A stretch of 64,000 nt of DNA from Micromonospora parva (lineage in GTDB: Bacteria; Actinomycetota; Actinomycetes; Mycobacteriales; Micromonosporaceae): the NCBI RefSeq assembly GCF_000718515.1, contig NZ_JNZS01000012.1:195115-259114 (forward strand), given 5' to 3'. A program made the position numbers and the translations under genes. This document shows, piece after piece, positions 53,122-61,848 of this stretch; position 1 is the first letter of the stretch; each line of letters begins with the position of its first letter. The notes beneath the pieces were generated by a model. It made no database searches and had not been told where the DNA came from. It was given only the letters and a program-made list of their open reading frames with translations.

Positions 53122-53906
53122 GCACCATCTCCCTCGCCGTCCGCGACTCCAGCACCATGCTGCGGCGCAACCTGCTGCACATGCGGCGGTACCCGTCGAT
53201 GACCTTCCTGCTCATCGGCATCCCGATCATCATTCTGCTGCTCTTCGTCTACGTCTTCGGCGGCACGCTCGGCGCCGGCCTCGGCCCGTCCGGCGACCGC
53301 TCGCAGTACGCCAACTACGTCACGCCCGGCATCCTGCTCATCACTGTGGTCAGCGCGGCGCAGGGCACCGCCATCTCGGTCGCGATGGACATGACCGAGG
53401 GGATCATCGCCCGGTTCCGGACGATGTCGATCTTCCGACCGTCGGTCCTGACGGGTCACGTGCTGGGCAGCCTGGTCCAGACCATGCTCAGCCTCGCGGC
53501 CGTCACCGTCGTGGCGCTGCTGGTCGGGTTCCGGCCCACCGCCAACCCGGTCGAGTGGCTCGCCGCCCTCGGCGTCCTCGCCATGGTCACCTTTGCGCTC
53601 ACCTGGCTGTCGGTCGCCCTCGGTCTGGTCAGTGACAGCGTCGAGACGGCCAGCAACCTGCCCATGCCGCTGATCCTCCTGCCGTTCCTCGGAAGCGGGT
53701 TCGTCCCCACCGACTCCATGCCGGCCGCCGTGCGGTGGTTCGCGGACTACCAGCCCTTCACGCCCGTCATGGAGACCCTTCGCGGCCTGCTCCTGGGCAC
53801 CGGGATCGGGAACAACGCCACCATCGCCGTCGTCTGGTGCGCCGTCATCACCGTGGCCTGCTTCCTCTGGGCCAAGGCGCTCTACAACCGCAACCGGACG
53901 AGCTGA
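53118..53906 (+). CDS. ABC-2 type (DrrB-like) exporter permease
   Basis: A 262-residue permease with six hydrophobic segments (MTFLLIGIPIIILLLFVYVF to NNATIAVVWCAVITVACFLW). YVTPGILLITVVSAAQGTAISVAMDMTEGIIARFRTMSI is the ABC2 signature region. ATGA overlap couples it to the ATPase. The two form a DrrAB-like efflux pump. A hairpin terminator follows. Confidence 0.94.
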   Translation: MSTISLAVRDSSTMLRRNLLHMRRYPSMTFLLIGIPIIILLLFVYVFGGTLGAGLGPSGDRSQYANYVTPGILLITVVSAAQGTAISVAMDMTEGIIARFRTMSIFRPSVLTGHVLGSLVQTMLSLAAVTVVALLVGFRPTANPVEWLAALGVLAMVTFALTWLSVALGLVSDSVETASNLPMPLILLPFLGSGFVPTDSMPAAVRWFADYQPFTPVMETLRGLLLGTGIGNNATIAVVWCAVITVACFLWAKALYNRNRTS

Positions 53907-53943
53907 CCCGACCGGCGCGCGGTCTCGCCATCAGCTCGCGGAA

Positions 53944-53976
53944 CCGGCGGCTCGGCCCAGGGGGCCGGGCCGCCGG
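53944..53976 (+). terminator. Hairpin terminator after the DrrAB-like operon
   Basis: Arms 53944-53957 and 53963-53976 pair over 14 bp with one G-T wobble and a 5-nt loop, 38 nt after the permease stop. Confidence 0.75.
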
Positions 53977-54089
53977 CTCGTGGTGTCGCGCGGCCTGCGG
54001 GGGCGGCGGCGCGCGCACCTGAGCGGGCTGTGGACCGGGTGTCCCGTCGCTGTCCGACCCGGGCGGCCAGAGCGCCTCAAGACGTCGAA

Positions 54090-54103
54090 TGTTATCGATA
54101 ACA
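54090..54103. promoter_or_regulatory. Distal perfect arabinose-type operator
   Basis: TGTTATCGATAACA is a perfect 14-bp palindrome 433 bp before the araB start. It matches the consensus of the other arabinose-type sites. No gene begins close by, so it may serve as a remote operator for DNA looping with the site at 54495. Confidence 0.7.
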
Positions 54104-54224
54104 CAGCCGCGTCGCCCGGTTGCGCGCGGCGTGGGCAGCCGGTGCGGAGCGCTCACCCAAGAGCCCGCAAGGTCATTGACGGCAGTGGTGCGGATCCGAG
54201 CGGGGGAACGCGCGAGCCCGATGA

Positions 54225-54238
54225 TGTTATCGCTGCCA
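54225..54238. promoter_or_regulatory. Half-conserved arabinose-type operator
   Basis: TGTTATCGCTGCCA keeps the left half of the consensus exactly but not the right. It lies 298 bp before araB. The 629-bp region 53907-54535 holds the terminator, three operator-like sites and the araB promoter; I see no convincing gene in it. Confidence 0.4.
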
Positions 54239-54480
54239 TTGCCACCGAAAGTTTAGGTGGTCGCTATCGGACGGTCGTCCCGCAGTGTCCGGCGCACCGC
54301 ACCTGTCGCCTCGCCTGTCGACGGCCATCTGGTGGGCATCCGGTCCGCGCCGAGGCCCCGTTCGGCACCTGATCGGCGCACTTGCCGTCGGAATGGTGTG
54401 CTTTGCACCGGTCCGCTATCAACCCTCCCGAGTCGGTCCGCCTTCCGCGTTCCGTTACGGAGCTGTTGCGGGTAGATGTC

Positions 54481-54509
54481 TTGACGAGGCTGGATGTGAG
54501 CGTTAACAC
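54481..54509 (+). promoter_or_regulatory. araB promoter with overlapping operator
   Basis: TTGACG at 54481-54486 and TAACAC at 54504-54509 have a 17-bp spacer. The operator-like TGTGAGCGTTAACA covers 54495-54508 and so overlaps the -10 region. A bound repressor would block transcription of the arabinose operon. Confidence 0.65.
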
Positions 54510-54535
54510 TATCCCCGTTAACGGTGGAGGTGAAC

Positions 54536-56218
54536 ATGAACCGTGTGGACGGAGCTGACGACCGCTATGTCGTCGGTGTCGATTACGGCACCCTGTCCGG
54601 GCGAGCTCTGGTGGTCCGTGTCGGCGATGGTGCCGAACTGGGGACCGCGGTGCACGAGTATGGCGATGGCGTGATCAGCACGGCGCTGCCGGGAGGTCGA
54701 GCGCTACCCCCGGACTGGGCCCTGCAGAACCCGCAGGACTACCGCGACGTGCTGCGGTACGCCGTCCCGGCGGCGGTGTCCGCCGCAGGGGTGGACCCGG
54801 CGGCGGTGGTCGGCATCGGCATCGACTTCACCGCCTGCACCGTGCTGCCGACGCTCGCCGACGGCACTCCACTGTGCGAGACGCCCGAGCTGCGCGACCG
54901 ACCGCACGCCTGGGTCAAGCTGTGGAAGCACCACGCCGCGCAGCCGCACGCCGACCGGATCAACGCGCTGGCCCACGAGCGGGCCGAGCCGTGGATCGGC
55001 CGGTACGGCGGCAAGATCTCCGCCGAGTGGCAGTACGCCAAGGGCCTGCAGCTCCTGGAGGAGGACCCGGAGGTCTACGACCGGGCCGAGCGCTTCATCG
55101 AGGCGGCCGACTGGATCGTCTGGCAGCTCTGCGGCACCGAGACCCGCAATGTCTGCACGGCCGGATACAAGGGCATCCTGCAGGACGGTCAGTATCCCGC
55201 CAAGGACTTCCTGACCGCGCTCAACCCCAACTTCGGTGACTTCGTGGCCAAGTTGGACGGTCCGTTGCTGCCCCTCGGCGCCCGCGCCGGCTCGCTCACC
55301 GCCCAGGCCGCCGCATGGACCGGCCTGCCGGAGGGGATCGCGGTGGCCGTCGGCAACGTCGACGCGCACGTCACCGCGGCGTCCGCGCAGGCGGTGCAAC
55401 CCGGTCGGCTGGTCGCCATCATGGGCACCTCGACCTGCCACGTGGTCAACGGCGCGGAGGTCGCCGAGGTGGCCGGCATGTGCGGTGTCGTGGACGGCGG
55501 CATCAGCCCCGGCGCGTGGGGTTACGAGGCCGGGCAGAGCGGCGTCGGCGACATCTTCGGCTGGTTCGTCGAGCACGCTGCCCCGGCCGGCATCGACTCG
55601 CACGAGCGCCTCACCGAGCTGGCCGCGAGTCAGCCCGTCGGCGCGCACGGCCTGATCGCGCTCGACTGGTGGAACGGCAACCGGTCCCTGCTGGTCAACC
55701 ACGACCTCAGCGGCATGATCGTCGGGATGACCCTGGCCACCCGGCCAGCGGACATCTACCGGGCCCTGCTGGAGTCCACCGCGTACGGCACCCGGATGAT
55801 CATCGAGGCGTTCGTCGACGCCGGAGTCCCGGTGAACGACCTGGTGATCGCCGGTGGTCTGACCAACAACGCGCTGCTGATGCAGATCTACGCCGACGTG
55901 ACCAGGCGTCCGCTGAACATCATCGCCTCGTCGCAGGGTCCGGCGCTGGGCTCGGCGATCCACGCCGCGGTCGCCGCCGGTGAGTTCCCCTCGATCCACG
56001 AGGCGTCGCAGGCGATGGGTCGGGTGCACGAGGCCGTCTACCGCCCGGACCCCGAGCGGGCCCGCGCCTACGACGCCCTCTACGCCGAGTACCGGGCGCT
56101 GCACGACCACTTCGGTCGTGGCGGCAACGACGTCATGCTCCGCCTGCGGGCGATCCGCAACGCGGCGGTCGAGACCGCCGCTACCCCGCACGAGACCCCG
56201 CTGGAGGTGGTGGCGTGA
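54536..56218 (+). CDS. araB: L-ribulokinase
   Basis: A 560-residue sugar kinase of the FGGY family. The N-terminal VGVDYGTLSGRALVV and GIGIDFTACTVLP fit AraB. IMGTSTCHVV, GYEAGQSGVGDIFGWFV and VIAGGLTNNALLMQIYADVTRRPLNII complete the FGGY pattern. It phosphorylates L-ribulose to L-ribulose 5-phosphate, the second step of arabinose use. ATG 54536 with GGAGG upstream is preferred over a GTG within the ribosome binding site. araD follows with a 4-nt overlap (GTGA). Operators of the arabinose type lie upstream. Confidence 0.96.
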   Translation: MNRVDGADDRYVVGVDYGTLSGRALVVRVGDGAELGTAVHEYGDGVISTALPGGRALPPDWALQNPQDYRDVLRYAVPAAVSAAGVDPAAVVGIGIDFTACTVLPTLADGTPLCETPELRDRPHAWVKLWKHHAAQPHADRINALAHERAEPWIGRYGGKISAEWQYAKGLQLLEEDPEVYDRAERFIEAADWIVWQLCGTETRNVCTAGYKGILQDGQYPAKDFLTALNPNFGDFVAKLDGPLLPLGARAGSLTAQAAAWTGLPEGIAVAVGNVDAHVTAASAQAVQPGRLVAIMGTSTCHVVNGAEVAEVAGMCGVVDGGISPGAWGYEAGQSGVGDIFGWFVEHAAPAGIDSHERLTELAASQPVGAHGLIALDWWNGNRSLLVNHDLSGMIVGMTLATRPADIYRALLESTAYGTRMIIEAFVDAGVPVNDLVIAGGLTNNALLMQIYADVTRRPLNIIASSQGPALGSAIHAAVAAGEFPSIHEASQAMGRVHEAVYRPDPERARAYDALYAEYRALHDHFGRGGNDVMLRLRAIRNAAVETAATPHETPLEVVA

Positions 56219-56907
56219 ACGCCGAGGTGACCCGACAGATCGCCGAGCTGCGCGAGACCGTCGCCCGCCTGCACGCCGAGCTGACCCGGTACAACCTGGT
56301 CGCCTGGACGTCCGGCAACGTCTCCGCGCGGGTTCCCGGCCAGGACCTGATGGTGATCAAGCCGAGTGGGGTGAGCTACGACGACCTCACCGCGGCCACG
56401 ATGGTGGTGTGCGACCTCGACGGCGTTCTCGTCGAGGGCGACTTCGCCCCGTCCAGCGACACCGCCGCCCACGCCTACGTCTACCGGGCCATGCCCGAGG
56501 TCGGCGGCGTCGTCCACACGCACAGCTCGTACGCGACCGCCTGGGCGGCGTGTGGCGAGCCGATCCCCTGCCACCTCACGGCGCAGGCCGACGAGTTCGG
56601 CGGGGAGATCCCGATCGGTCCGTTCGCGCTGATCGGCGGCGACGACATCGGCAAGGGCATCGTGGCCACGCTCGCCGGGCACCGCTCGCCGGCGGTGCTG
56701 ATGCGCAACCACGGCGTGTTCACCATCGGCCGCGACGCCCGCGCGGCGGTCAAGGCGGCGGTGATGTGCGAGGACGTGGCCCGGACCGCGCACCTGGCCC
56801 ACACCCTCGGGCGGCCGGTCCCGATGGCACAGGCCGACATCGACTCACTCTACGACCGCTACCAGAACGTCTACGGCCAACAACCAGTCGCACCGGCGGG
56901 TTCCTGA
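56215..56907 (+). CDS. araD: L-ribulose-5-phosphate 4-epimerase
   Basis: A 230-residue class II aldolase-fold epimerase: LVAWTSGNVSARVPG, VIKPSGVSYDDL, VVHTHSSYATAWAACGEPI (the zinc-binding HTH), and LMRNHGVFTIG (the third His). It turns L-ribulose 5-phosphate into D-xylulose 5-phosphate, which enters the pentose phosphate pathway. The GTG start overlaps the araB stop. The length is normal for AraD. It is the second gene of the operon. Confidence 0.96.
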   Translation: MNAEVTRQIAELRETVARLHAELTRYNLVAWTSGNVSARVPGQDLMVIKPSGVSYDDLTAATMVVCDLDGVLVEGDFAPSSDTAAHAYVYRAMPEVGGVVHTHSSYATAWAACGEPIPCHLTAQADEFGGEIPIGPFALIGGDDIGKGIVATLAGHRSPAVLMRNHGVFTIGRDARAAVKAAVMCEDVARTAHLAHTLGRPVPMAQADIDSLYDRYQNVYGQQPVAPAGS

Positions 56908-57033
56908 CCCTCACCGAAACCCCGGGACCCGTCGGTCTGCACCACGCGCACCAGCACGCACCACCCGCGTACGCCGCTCTTTCGCACCTCGGCGGCCGGC
57001 GCGGTTACCCACCACATCCACCAAGGAGATTCG

Positions 57034-58038
57034 ATGGGAAAGATGCGAATGCAGTCCGCTCCGTGGCGTGCTGCCGCGGTCCTCGCCAGCGTGCTGCTGG
57101 TCGGCGGCGTGGCGGCCTGCGGTAACAGCGACACCGGCGGCGGCGGGTCCAAGGACGACGGCAAGATCACGATGGGCTTCTCCCAGGTCGGTGCGGAGAG
57201 CGGGTGGCGTACCGCGAACACCACCTCGATCAAGGAGTCCGCTGCCGCCGCGGGGATCGAGCTGAAGTTCGACGACGCTCAGCAGAAGCAGGAAAACCAG
57301 ATCAAGGCGATCCGCAACTACATCCAGCAGAAGGTCGACGTGATCGCCTTCTCGCCGGTGGTGGAGTCCGGCTGGGACACCGTGCTCAAGGAGGCCAAGG
57401 ACGCCGGCATCCCGGTCATCCTGACCGACCGCTCGGTGGACTCGGCGGACAAGACCCTGTACAAGACCTTCCTCGGCTCGGACTTCGTCAAGGAGGGCCG
57501 GCTCGCCGGTGAGTGGCTGGTCGAGCAGAAGAAGAGCGCCTCGGGCCCGGTGAACATCGTCGAGCTGCAGGGCAACACCGGTGCGGCGCCGGCGAACGAT
57601 CGCAAGAAGGGCTTCGGTGAGGCGATCGCCGCCAACCCGAACCTGAAGATCATCGCCTCGCAGCCGGGTGACTTCACCCGGGCCGGCGGCAAGCAGGTCA
57701 TGGAGCAGTTCCTCAAGGCGTACCCGAAGATCGACGTGCTGTTCGCGCACAACGACGACATGGGTCTGGGCGCGCTCGAGGCGATCACCGCGGCCGGCAA
57801 GACGCCCGGCAAGGACATCACGATCATCACCGTCGACGCGGTCAAGGATGGCATGCAGGCTCTCGCCGACGGGAAGTTCAACTTCATCGCGGAGTGCAGC
57901 CCGCTGCTCGGCCCGCAGCTGATGGACCTGGCCAAGAAGGTCCACGCGGGCGAGGAGGTGCCGCCTCGGATCGAAACCGAGGAGACCACCTTCACGACTG
58001 AGCAGGCGAAGGAAGCTCTGCCCAACCGTAAGTACTGA
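57034..58038 (+). CDS. Arabinose ABC transporter substrate-binding lipoprotein (YtfQ-like)
   Basis: A 334-residue type 1 periplasmic-binding lipoprotein. The signal peptide ends at lipobox VAAC (Cys29). The body has GFSQVGAESGWRTANTTSIKESA, VDVIAFSPVVESGWD, IPVILTDRSVD, GNTGAAPANDRKKGF and VDVLFAHNDDMGLGALEAI, the pattern of YtfQ-type galactofuranose/arabinofuranose-binding proteins. AAGGAG precedes the ATG. It captures extracellular L-arabinose, or arabinofuranose released by the GH43 enzymes (inferred from operon context). Two hairpins follow before the ATPase gene. Confidence 0.94.
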   Translation: MGKMRMQSAPWRAAAVLASVLLVGGVAACGNSDTGGGGSKDDGKITMGFSQVGAESGWRTANTTSIKESAAAAGIELKFDDAQQKQENQIKAIRNYIQQKVDVIAFSPVVESGWDTVLKEAKDAGIPVILTDRSVDSADKTLYKTFLGSDFVKEGRLAGEWLVEQKKSASGPVNIVELQGNTGAAPANDRKKGFGEAIAANPNLKIIASQPGDFTRAGGKQVMEQFLKAYPKIDVLFAHNDDMGLGALEAITAAGKTPGKDITIITVDAVKDGMQALADGKFNFIAECSPLLGPQLMDLAKKVHAGEEVPPRIETEETTFTTEQAKEALPNRKY

Positions 58039-58046
58039 TCGACGAC

Positions 58047-58074
58047 GGGGTCGCCGCGCTCGCGTGGCGGCCCC
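58047..58074 (+). repeat. Stem-loop after the arabinose-binding protein gene
   Basis: Arms 58047-58058 and 58063-58074 pair over 12 bp with two wobbles around a CTCG loop, 8 nt after the stop. It may reduce read-through to the transporter genes so that the binding protein is made in excess. Confidence 0.6.
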
Positions 58075-58133
58075 GCCGCGTCGCCTCCCTACCCGAAACG
58101 GACCGGGCTTGGCCCGCGACGACCCCGAGTACC

Positions 58134-58174
58134 ACGCCCGCCCGAGCGACCCCCAGGGGCGACCGGGCGGGCGT
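58134..58174 (+). repeat. Second stem-loop before the arabinose ATPase gene
   Basis: Arms 58134-58143 and 58165-58174 pair perfectly over 10 bp; the 21-nt loop contains a further short CCCC/GGGG pairing. It lies about 54 nt before the ATPase start and may work with the preceding hairpin. Confidence 0.5.
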
Positions 58175-58227
58175 CGCGGGGACGTGGCGGCCCTTCCGTG
58201 TCGACAACCCAGAAGAGGTCTGATGGG

Positions 58228-59769
58228 ATGACGGATAGCCGTCCGGTCCTGACGATGACCGGGATCAGCAAGTCCTTCCCCGGGGTGCGCGCACTCCACG
58301 ACGTCAACTTCCGGCTCTTCCCCGGCGAGGTGCACGCCCTGATGGGCGAGAACGGCGCCGGCAAATCGACCCTCATCAAGGTGCTCACCGGTGTCTACGA
58401 CACCGACGAGGGCGCGATCACCCTCCATGACGAGCCCGTGTCGTTCAGCGGGCCGATGCAGGCGACCGCCGCCGGTGTGAGCACCGTTTTCCAGGAAGTC
58501 AACCTCTGCACCAACCTCTCGGTGGCGGAGAACATCTTCATCGGCCGTGAGCCCCGCCTTTTCGGCGCGGTCCGCTGGGGCGAGGTTCGCCGCCGCGCCC
58601 GAGCCCTGCTGGCCCGCCTCGACCTCGACCTCGACGTCAGCGCGCCGCTCGGCTCGTACTCCCTGGCGATCCAGCAGATGGTCGCCATCGCCCGCGCGAT
58701 CGACATCAAGGCGCGGGTGCTGATCCTGGACGAGCCGACGTCCAGCCTCGACGCCGACGAGGTGGCGCAGCTGTTCCGGATCATGCGGCAGCTGCGCGAC
58801 GAGGGTATCGCCATCCTGTTCGTGACCCACTTCCTCGACCAGGTCTACGAGATCGCCGACCGGATCACCGTGCTGCGCAACGGCGGGCTGGTCGGCGAGT
58901 ACCTCACCACCGAGCTGCCCCAGCTTTCCCTGGTCGAGAAGATGATCGGCAAGGAGCTCGACGTCCTGGAGGGCATCGAGGAGCACTCCCGGCGGGACCT
59001 GGCCACTCTGGAGGAGGGCACCCCCCTGGTGGCGGTGTCCAACTTCGGTCGAGCGGGCGCTGTCGAGCCGTTCAGCCTCACCATCCACGCCGGCGAGGTG
59101 GTGGGCCTGGCCGGCCTGCTGGGCTCGGGGCGTACCGAGGTCGCGCGGTTGTTGTTCGGGGCCGACCGGAGCGACGGGGGTCAGGTAGCTGTCGACGGCA
59201 CGGCGAGCAGCCTGCGCACCCCCGCCCAGGCGATCGACCACGGCGTGGGCTTCTGCTCGGAGAACCGCCGCGCGGAGGGGATCGTCGCCGACCTGTCGGT
59301 GCGCGAGAACATGATCCTCGCCATGCAGGCGGCGCGTGGCTGGCTGCGGCCCATTCCGCGTCGTCGCCAGGACGAGCTGGTCGACAAGTACGTCAAGGCC
59401 CTCAACATCCGGCCCGCCGACCCGGAGGTTCCGGTCCGCAACCTCTCCGGCGGCAACCAGCAGAAGGTGCTCCTGGCCCGGTGGCTGATCACCGAGCCCC
59501 GGCTGCTGATCCTCGACGAGCCGACCCGGGGCATCGACATCGGCGCGAAGACCGAGATCCAGAAGCTCGTGACGCAGCTGTCCGACGGCGGCATGGCGGT
59601 GCTGTTCATCTCCGCCGAGCTGGAGGAGGTGCTGCGCCTGAGCCACAAGGTGGCCGTGATGCGGGACCGGCAGATGGTCGCGCAGCTCGCCAACGACGAG
59701 AGCCTCGACGCCGACCGCATCATGCAGACCATCGCCAGCGGATCCCACCGGGAGGAGGCAGACCGATGA
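58228..59769 (+). CDS. Sugar ABC transporter ATPase (duplicated, AraG/YtfR type)
   Basis: A 513-residue tandem ATPase. The first half has Walker A GENGAGKST (about 36-44) and Walker B VLILDEPTSSLD. The second half has a degenerate Walker A (GLLGSGRTEVARLL), signature LSGGNQQKVLLARWL and Walker B LLILDEPTRGID. This is the CUT2 pentose/ribose importer layout. It energises arabinose uptake with the two following permeases. ATG 58228 follows AGAGG; a GTG at 58198 is less likely. It overlaps the first permease by ATGA. Confidence 0.95.
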   Translation: MTDSRPVLTMTGISKSFPGVRALHDVNFRLFPGEVHALMGENGAGKSTLIKVLTGVYDTDEGAITLHDEPVSFSGPMQATAAGVSTVFQEVNLCTNLSVAENIFIGREPRLFGAVRWGEVRRRARALLARLDLDLDVSAPLGSYSLAIQQMVAIARAIDIKARVLILDEPTSSLDADEVAQLFRIMRQLRDEGIAILFVTHFLDQVYEIADRITVLRNGGLVGEYLTTELPQLSLVEKMIGKELDVLEGIEEHSRRDLATLEEGTPLVAVSNFGRAGAVEPFSLTIHAGEVVGLAGLLGSGRTEVARLLFGADRSDGGQVAVDGTASSLRTPAQAIDHGVGFCSENRRAEGIVADLSVRENMILAMQAARGWLRPIPRRRQDELVDKYVKALNIRPADPEVPVRNLSGGNQQKVLLARWLITEPRLLILDEPTRGIDIGAKTEIQKLVTQLSDGGMAVLFISAELEEVLRLSHKVAVMRDRQMVAQLANDESLDADRIMQTIASGSHREEADR

Positions 59770-60836
59770 ACGACACCATGAGCCGCTTCCGGACGATGAC
59801 CGGTCACCGGCTGTTCTGGCCCGCCGCCGTGCTGTTCGCCATGCTCGCCGCGAACACGATCTACCGGCCCGGGTTCCTGTCCATCGAGCTCAAGGACGGG
59901 CACCTGTACGGGACGCCGATCGACATCCTGCGGCTGAGCGCACCGCTGATCCTCGTCGCGCTGGGCATGACCCTGGTCATCTCGACCGGCGGCATCGACC
60001 TGTCGGTCGGCTCGCTCTGCGCGATCAGCGGCGCGATCGCCTGCATGTACATCAGCAAGCAGCCCGACCAGAGCAGCATTGCCGTGGTGGCGACCGCCCT
60101 CGCGATGGCGATGGGGGTCTCGCTCGTGCTCGGCGCCTGGAACGGGGTGCTGGTGGCAGTGATCGGCATCCAACCGATCATCGCCACCCTGATCCTGATG
60201 GTCGCCGGGCGGGGTCTCGCCCAGCTGATCACCGAGGGTCAGATCATCACCATCAACTCCGAGCCGTACCGGGCGATCGGCCTGGGCCACGCGTTGACCC
60301 TGCCGCTGGCCATCTTCATCGCTCTCGCCGCGGCACTGCTCGTCGCCGCGTTCACCCGTCGCACCGCGCTCGGCATGATCATCGAGTCGGTGGGCGGCAA
60401 CTCGGTGGCCAGCCGGCTGGCCGGCATCCGGTCCGGCCGGGTCATCTTCCTCGCGTACGTGATCAGCGCCGCGTGTGCCGCGGTCGCCGGTTTCATGATG
60501 ACCGCCAACGTCTCCAGTGCCGACGGTAACGCCGCCGGCCTCTGGGTCGAGCTGGACGCGATCCTCGCTGTCGTCATCGGCGGCACCTCCCTCGCGGGTG
60601 GCCGGTTCTTCCTCAGCGGCACCATCATCGGTGCGCTGATCATCCAGACACTGACCACCACCGTGTACGCGATGGACATCTCGCCGCAGACGTCGCTGCT
60701 GTTCAAGGCGGTCGTCGTCATCGCCGTCTGCCTCATCCAGGCGCCGGCCTTCCGGGCCCGGTTCACCCGCCGCAGGCGCAACGCCCCGCCGCCCGCCCCC
60801 GTCGCCGACAAGCCGAAGGAGCAGGTGCCGGCATGA
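59766..60836 (+). CDS. Arabinose ABC transporter permease (YtfT/AraH-like)
   Basis: A 356-residue inner-membrane permease of the ribose/arabinose (BPD_transp_2) family. [31 protein letters not shown] holds the signature GGIDLSVGS. Later helices include AVVIGGTSLAGGRFFLSGTIIGALII. It overlaps its neighbours by ATGA at both ends. It forms a heteromeric channel with the next permease. Confidence 0.95.
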   Translation: MNDTMSRFRTMTGHRLFWPAAVLFAMLAANTIYRPGFLSIELKDGHLYGTPIDILRLSAPLILVALGMTLVISTGGIDLSVGSLCAISGAIACMYISKQPDQSSIAVVATALAMAMGVSLVLGAWNGVLVAVIGIQPIIATLILMVAGRGLAQLITEGQIITINSEPYRAIGLGHALTLPLAIFIALAAALLVAAFTRRTALGMIIESVGGNSVASRLAGIRSGRVIFLAYVISAACAAVAGFMMTANVSSADGNAAGLWVELDAILAVVIGGTSLAGGRFFLSGTIIGALIIQTLTTTVYAMDISPQTSLLFKAVVVIAVCLIQAPAFRARFTRRRRNAPPPAPVADKPKEQVPA

Positions 60837-61822
60837 CCACTGGAACGCTTACCGCCGGTCGTAACCGGTTCCGGCTGCCGAGGAAGCAGATACCGGTCCT
60901 GGCGACGCTCGCCCTGCTGCTGGTGATGTACGGCATCGGTGTCTCGCAGTACACGGCGTTCTCCAACGTCCAGGTCATCTTCAACGTGTTCATCGACAAC
61001 GGCTTCCTGCTCGTCGTCGCGGTGGGCATGACCTTCGTGATCCTCACCGGTGGCATCGACCTGTCGGTCGGTTCGGTCGTCGCCATGACGGCGATGGTGT
61101 CGGCCGCGCTGCTGCAGGACGGCATGCCGGCGGCGCTGGTGCTCGTCATCGCGCTGCTCATCGGCCCGACGCTCGGCCTGCTGATGGGCTGCGTCATCCA
61201 CTTCTTCGAGATCCAGCCGTTCATCGTCACGCTCGCCGGGATGTTCTTCGCCCGGGGCATGTGCACGTTCATCTCCGGCGCGTCGATCCCGATCACCGAC
61301 GGCTTCTGGACCGCGATGTCGCAGGAGCGGATCGGGAACCCCCGCGGCAACTTCGTGTCGATCAGCGTGCTGATCGCCTTCGTGGTGGTCGCCATCGCCG
61401 CGTACGTGCTGGCCTACACCCGGCTGGGGCGCAACGTGTACGCCATCGGCGGCAACCCGCAGTCGGCGCTGCTGATGGGCCTGCCGGTGGGGCGGACCCG
61501 GATCGCCGTCTACACGATCAGTGGTCTGTGCTCGGCCATCGGCGGGATCCTGCTGTCCTTCTACACCCTCTCCGGCGCGCCGCTGATCGCCGTGGGGATG
61601 GAGCTGGACGTCATCGCCGCCGTCGTCATCGGTGGCACGGTGCTCACCGGCGGCGCGGGTTACGTCTTCGGCACGGTACTCGGCGTGCTGGTCCTGGGCG
61701 TGATCCAGACCCTCATCACCTTCGATGGGAGCCTCAACTCCTGGTGGACCAAGATCGTGATTGGCGGCCTGCTCTTCGCGTTCATCCTCCTCCAGCGCCT
61801 CATCGGAATCCGTTACAAGTGA
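60833..61822 (+). CDS. Arabinose ABC transporter permease (YjfF-like)
   Basis: A 329-residue permease paralogous to the previous one. [28 protein letters not shown] carries the family signature, and [31 protein letters not shown] ends the core. It begins with an ATGA overlap. Together with the binding protein, ATPase and first permease it forms a four-gene importer of the YtfQRT-YjfF type. araA begins 26 nt after its stop. Confidence 0.95.
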   Translation: MTTGTLTAGRNRFRLPRKQIPVLATLALLLVMYGIGVSQYTAFSNVQVIFNVFIDNGFLLVVAVGMTFVILTGGIDLSVGSVVAMTAMVSAALLQDGMPAALVLVIALLIGPTLGLLMGCVIHFFEIQPFIVTLAGMFFARGMCTFISGASIPITDGFWTAMSQERIGNPRGNFVSISVLIAFVVVAIAAYVLAYTRLGRNVYAIGGNPQSALLMGLPVGRTRIAVYTISGLCSAIGGILLSFYTLSGAPLIAVGMELDVIAAVVIGGTVLTGGAGYVFGTVLGVLVLGVIQTLITFDGSLNSWWTKIVIGGLLFAFILLQRLIGIRYK

Positions 61823-61848
61823 CCGCCCCTCTCGCGGAAGGCAACCCC

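Noticed and set aside
54253..54537. A 94-codon minus-strand ORF upstream of araB
   Set aside because: It would start inside the araB ribosome binding site and cross the promoter and operators; the peptide shows no recognisable features.
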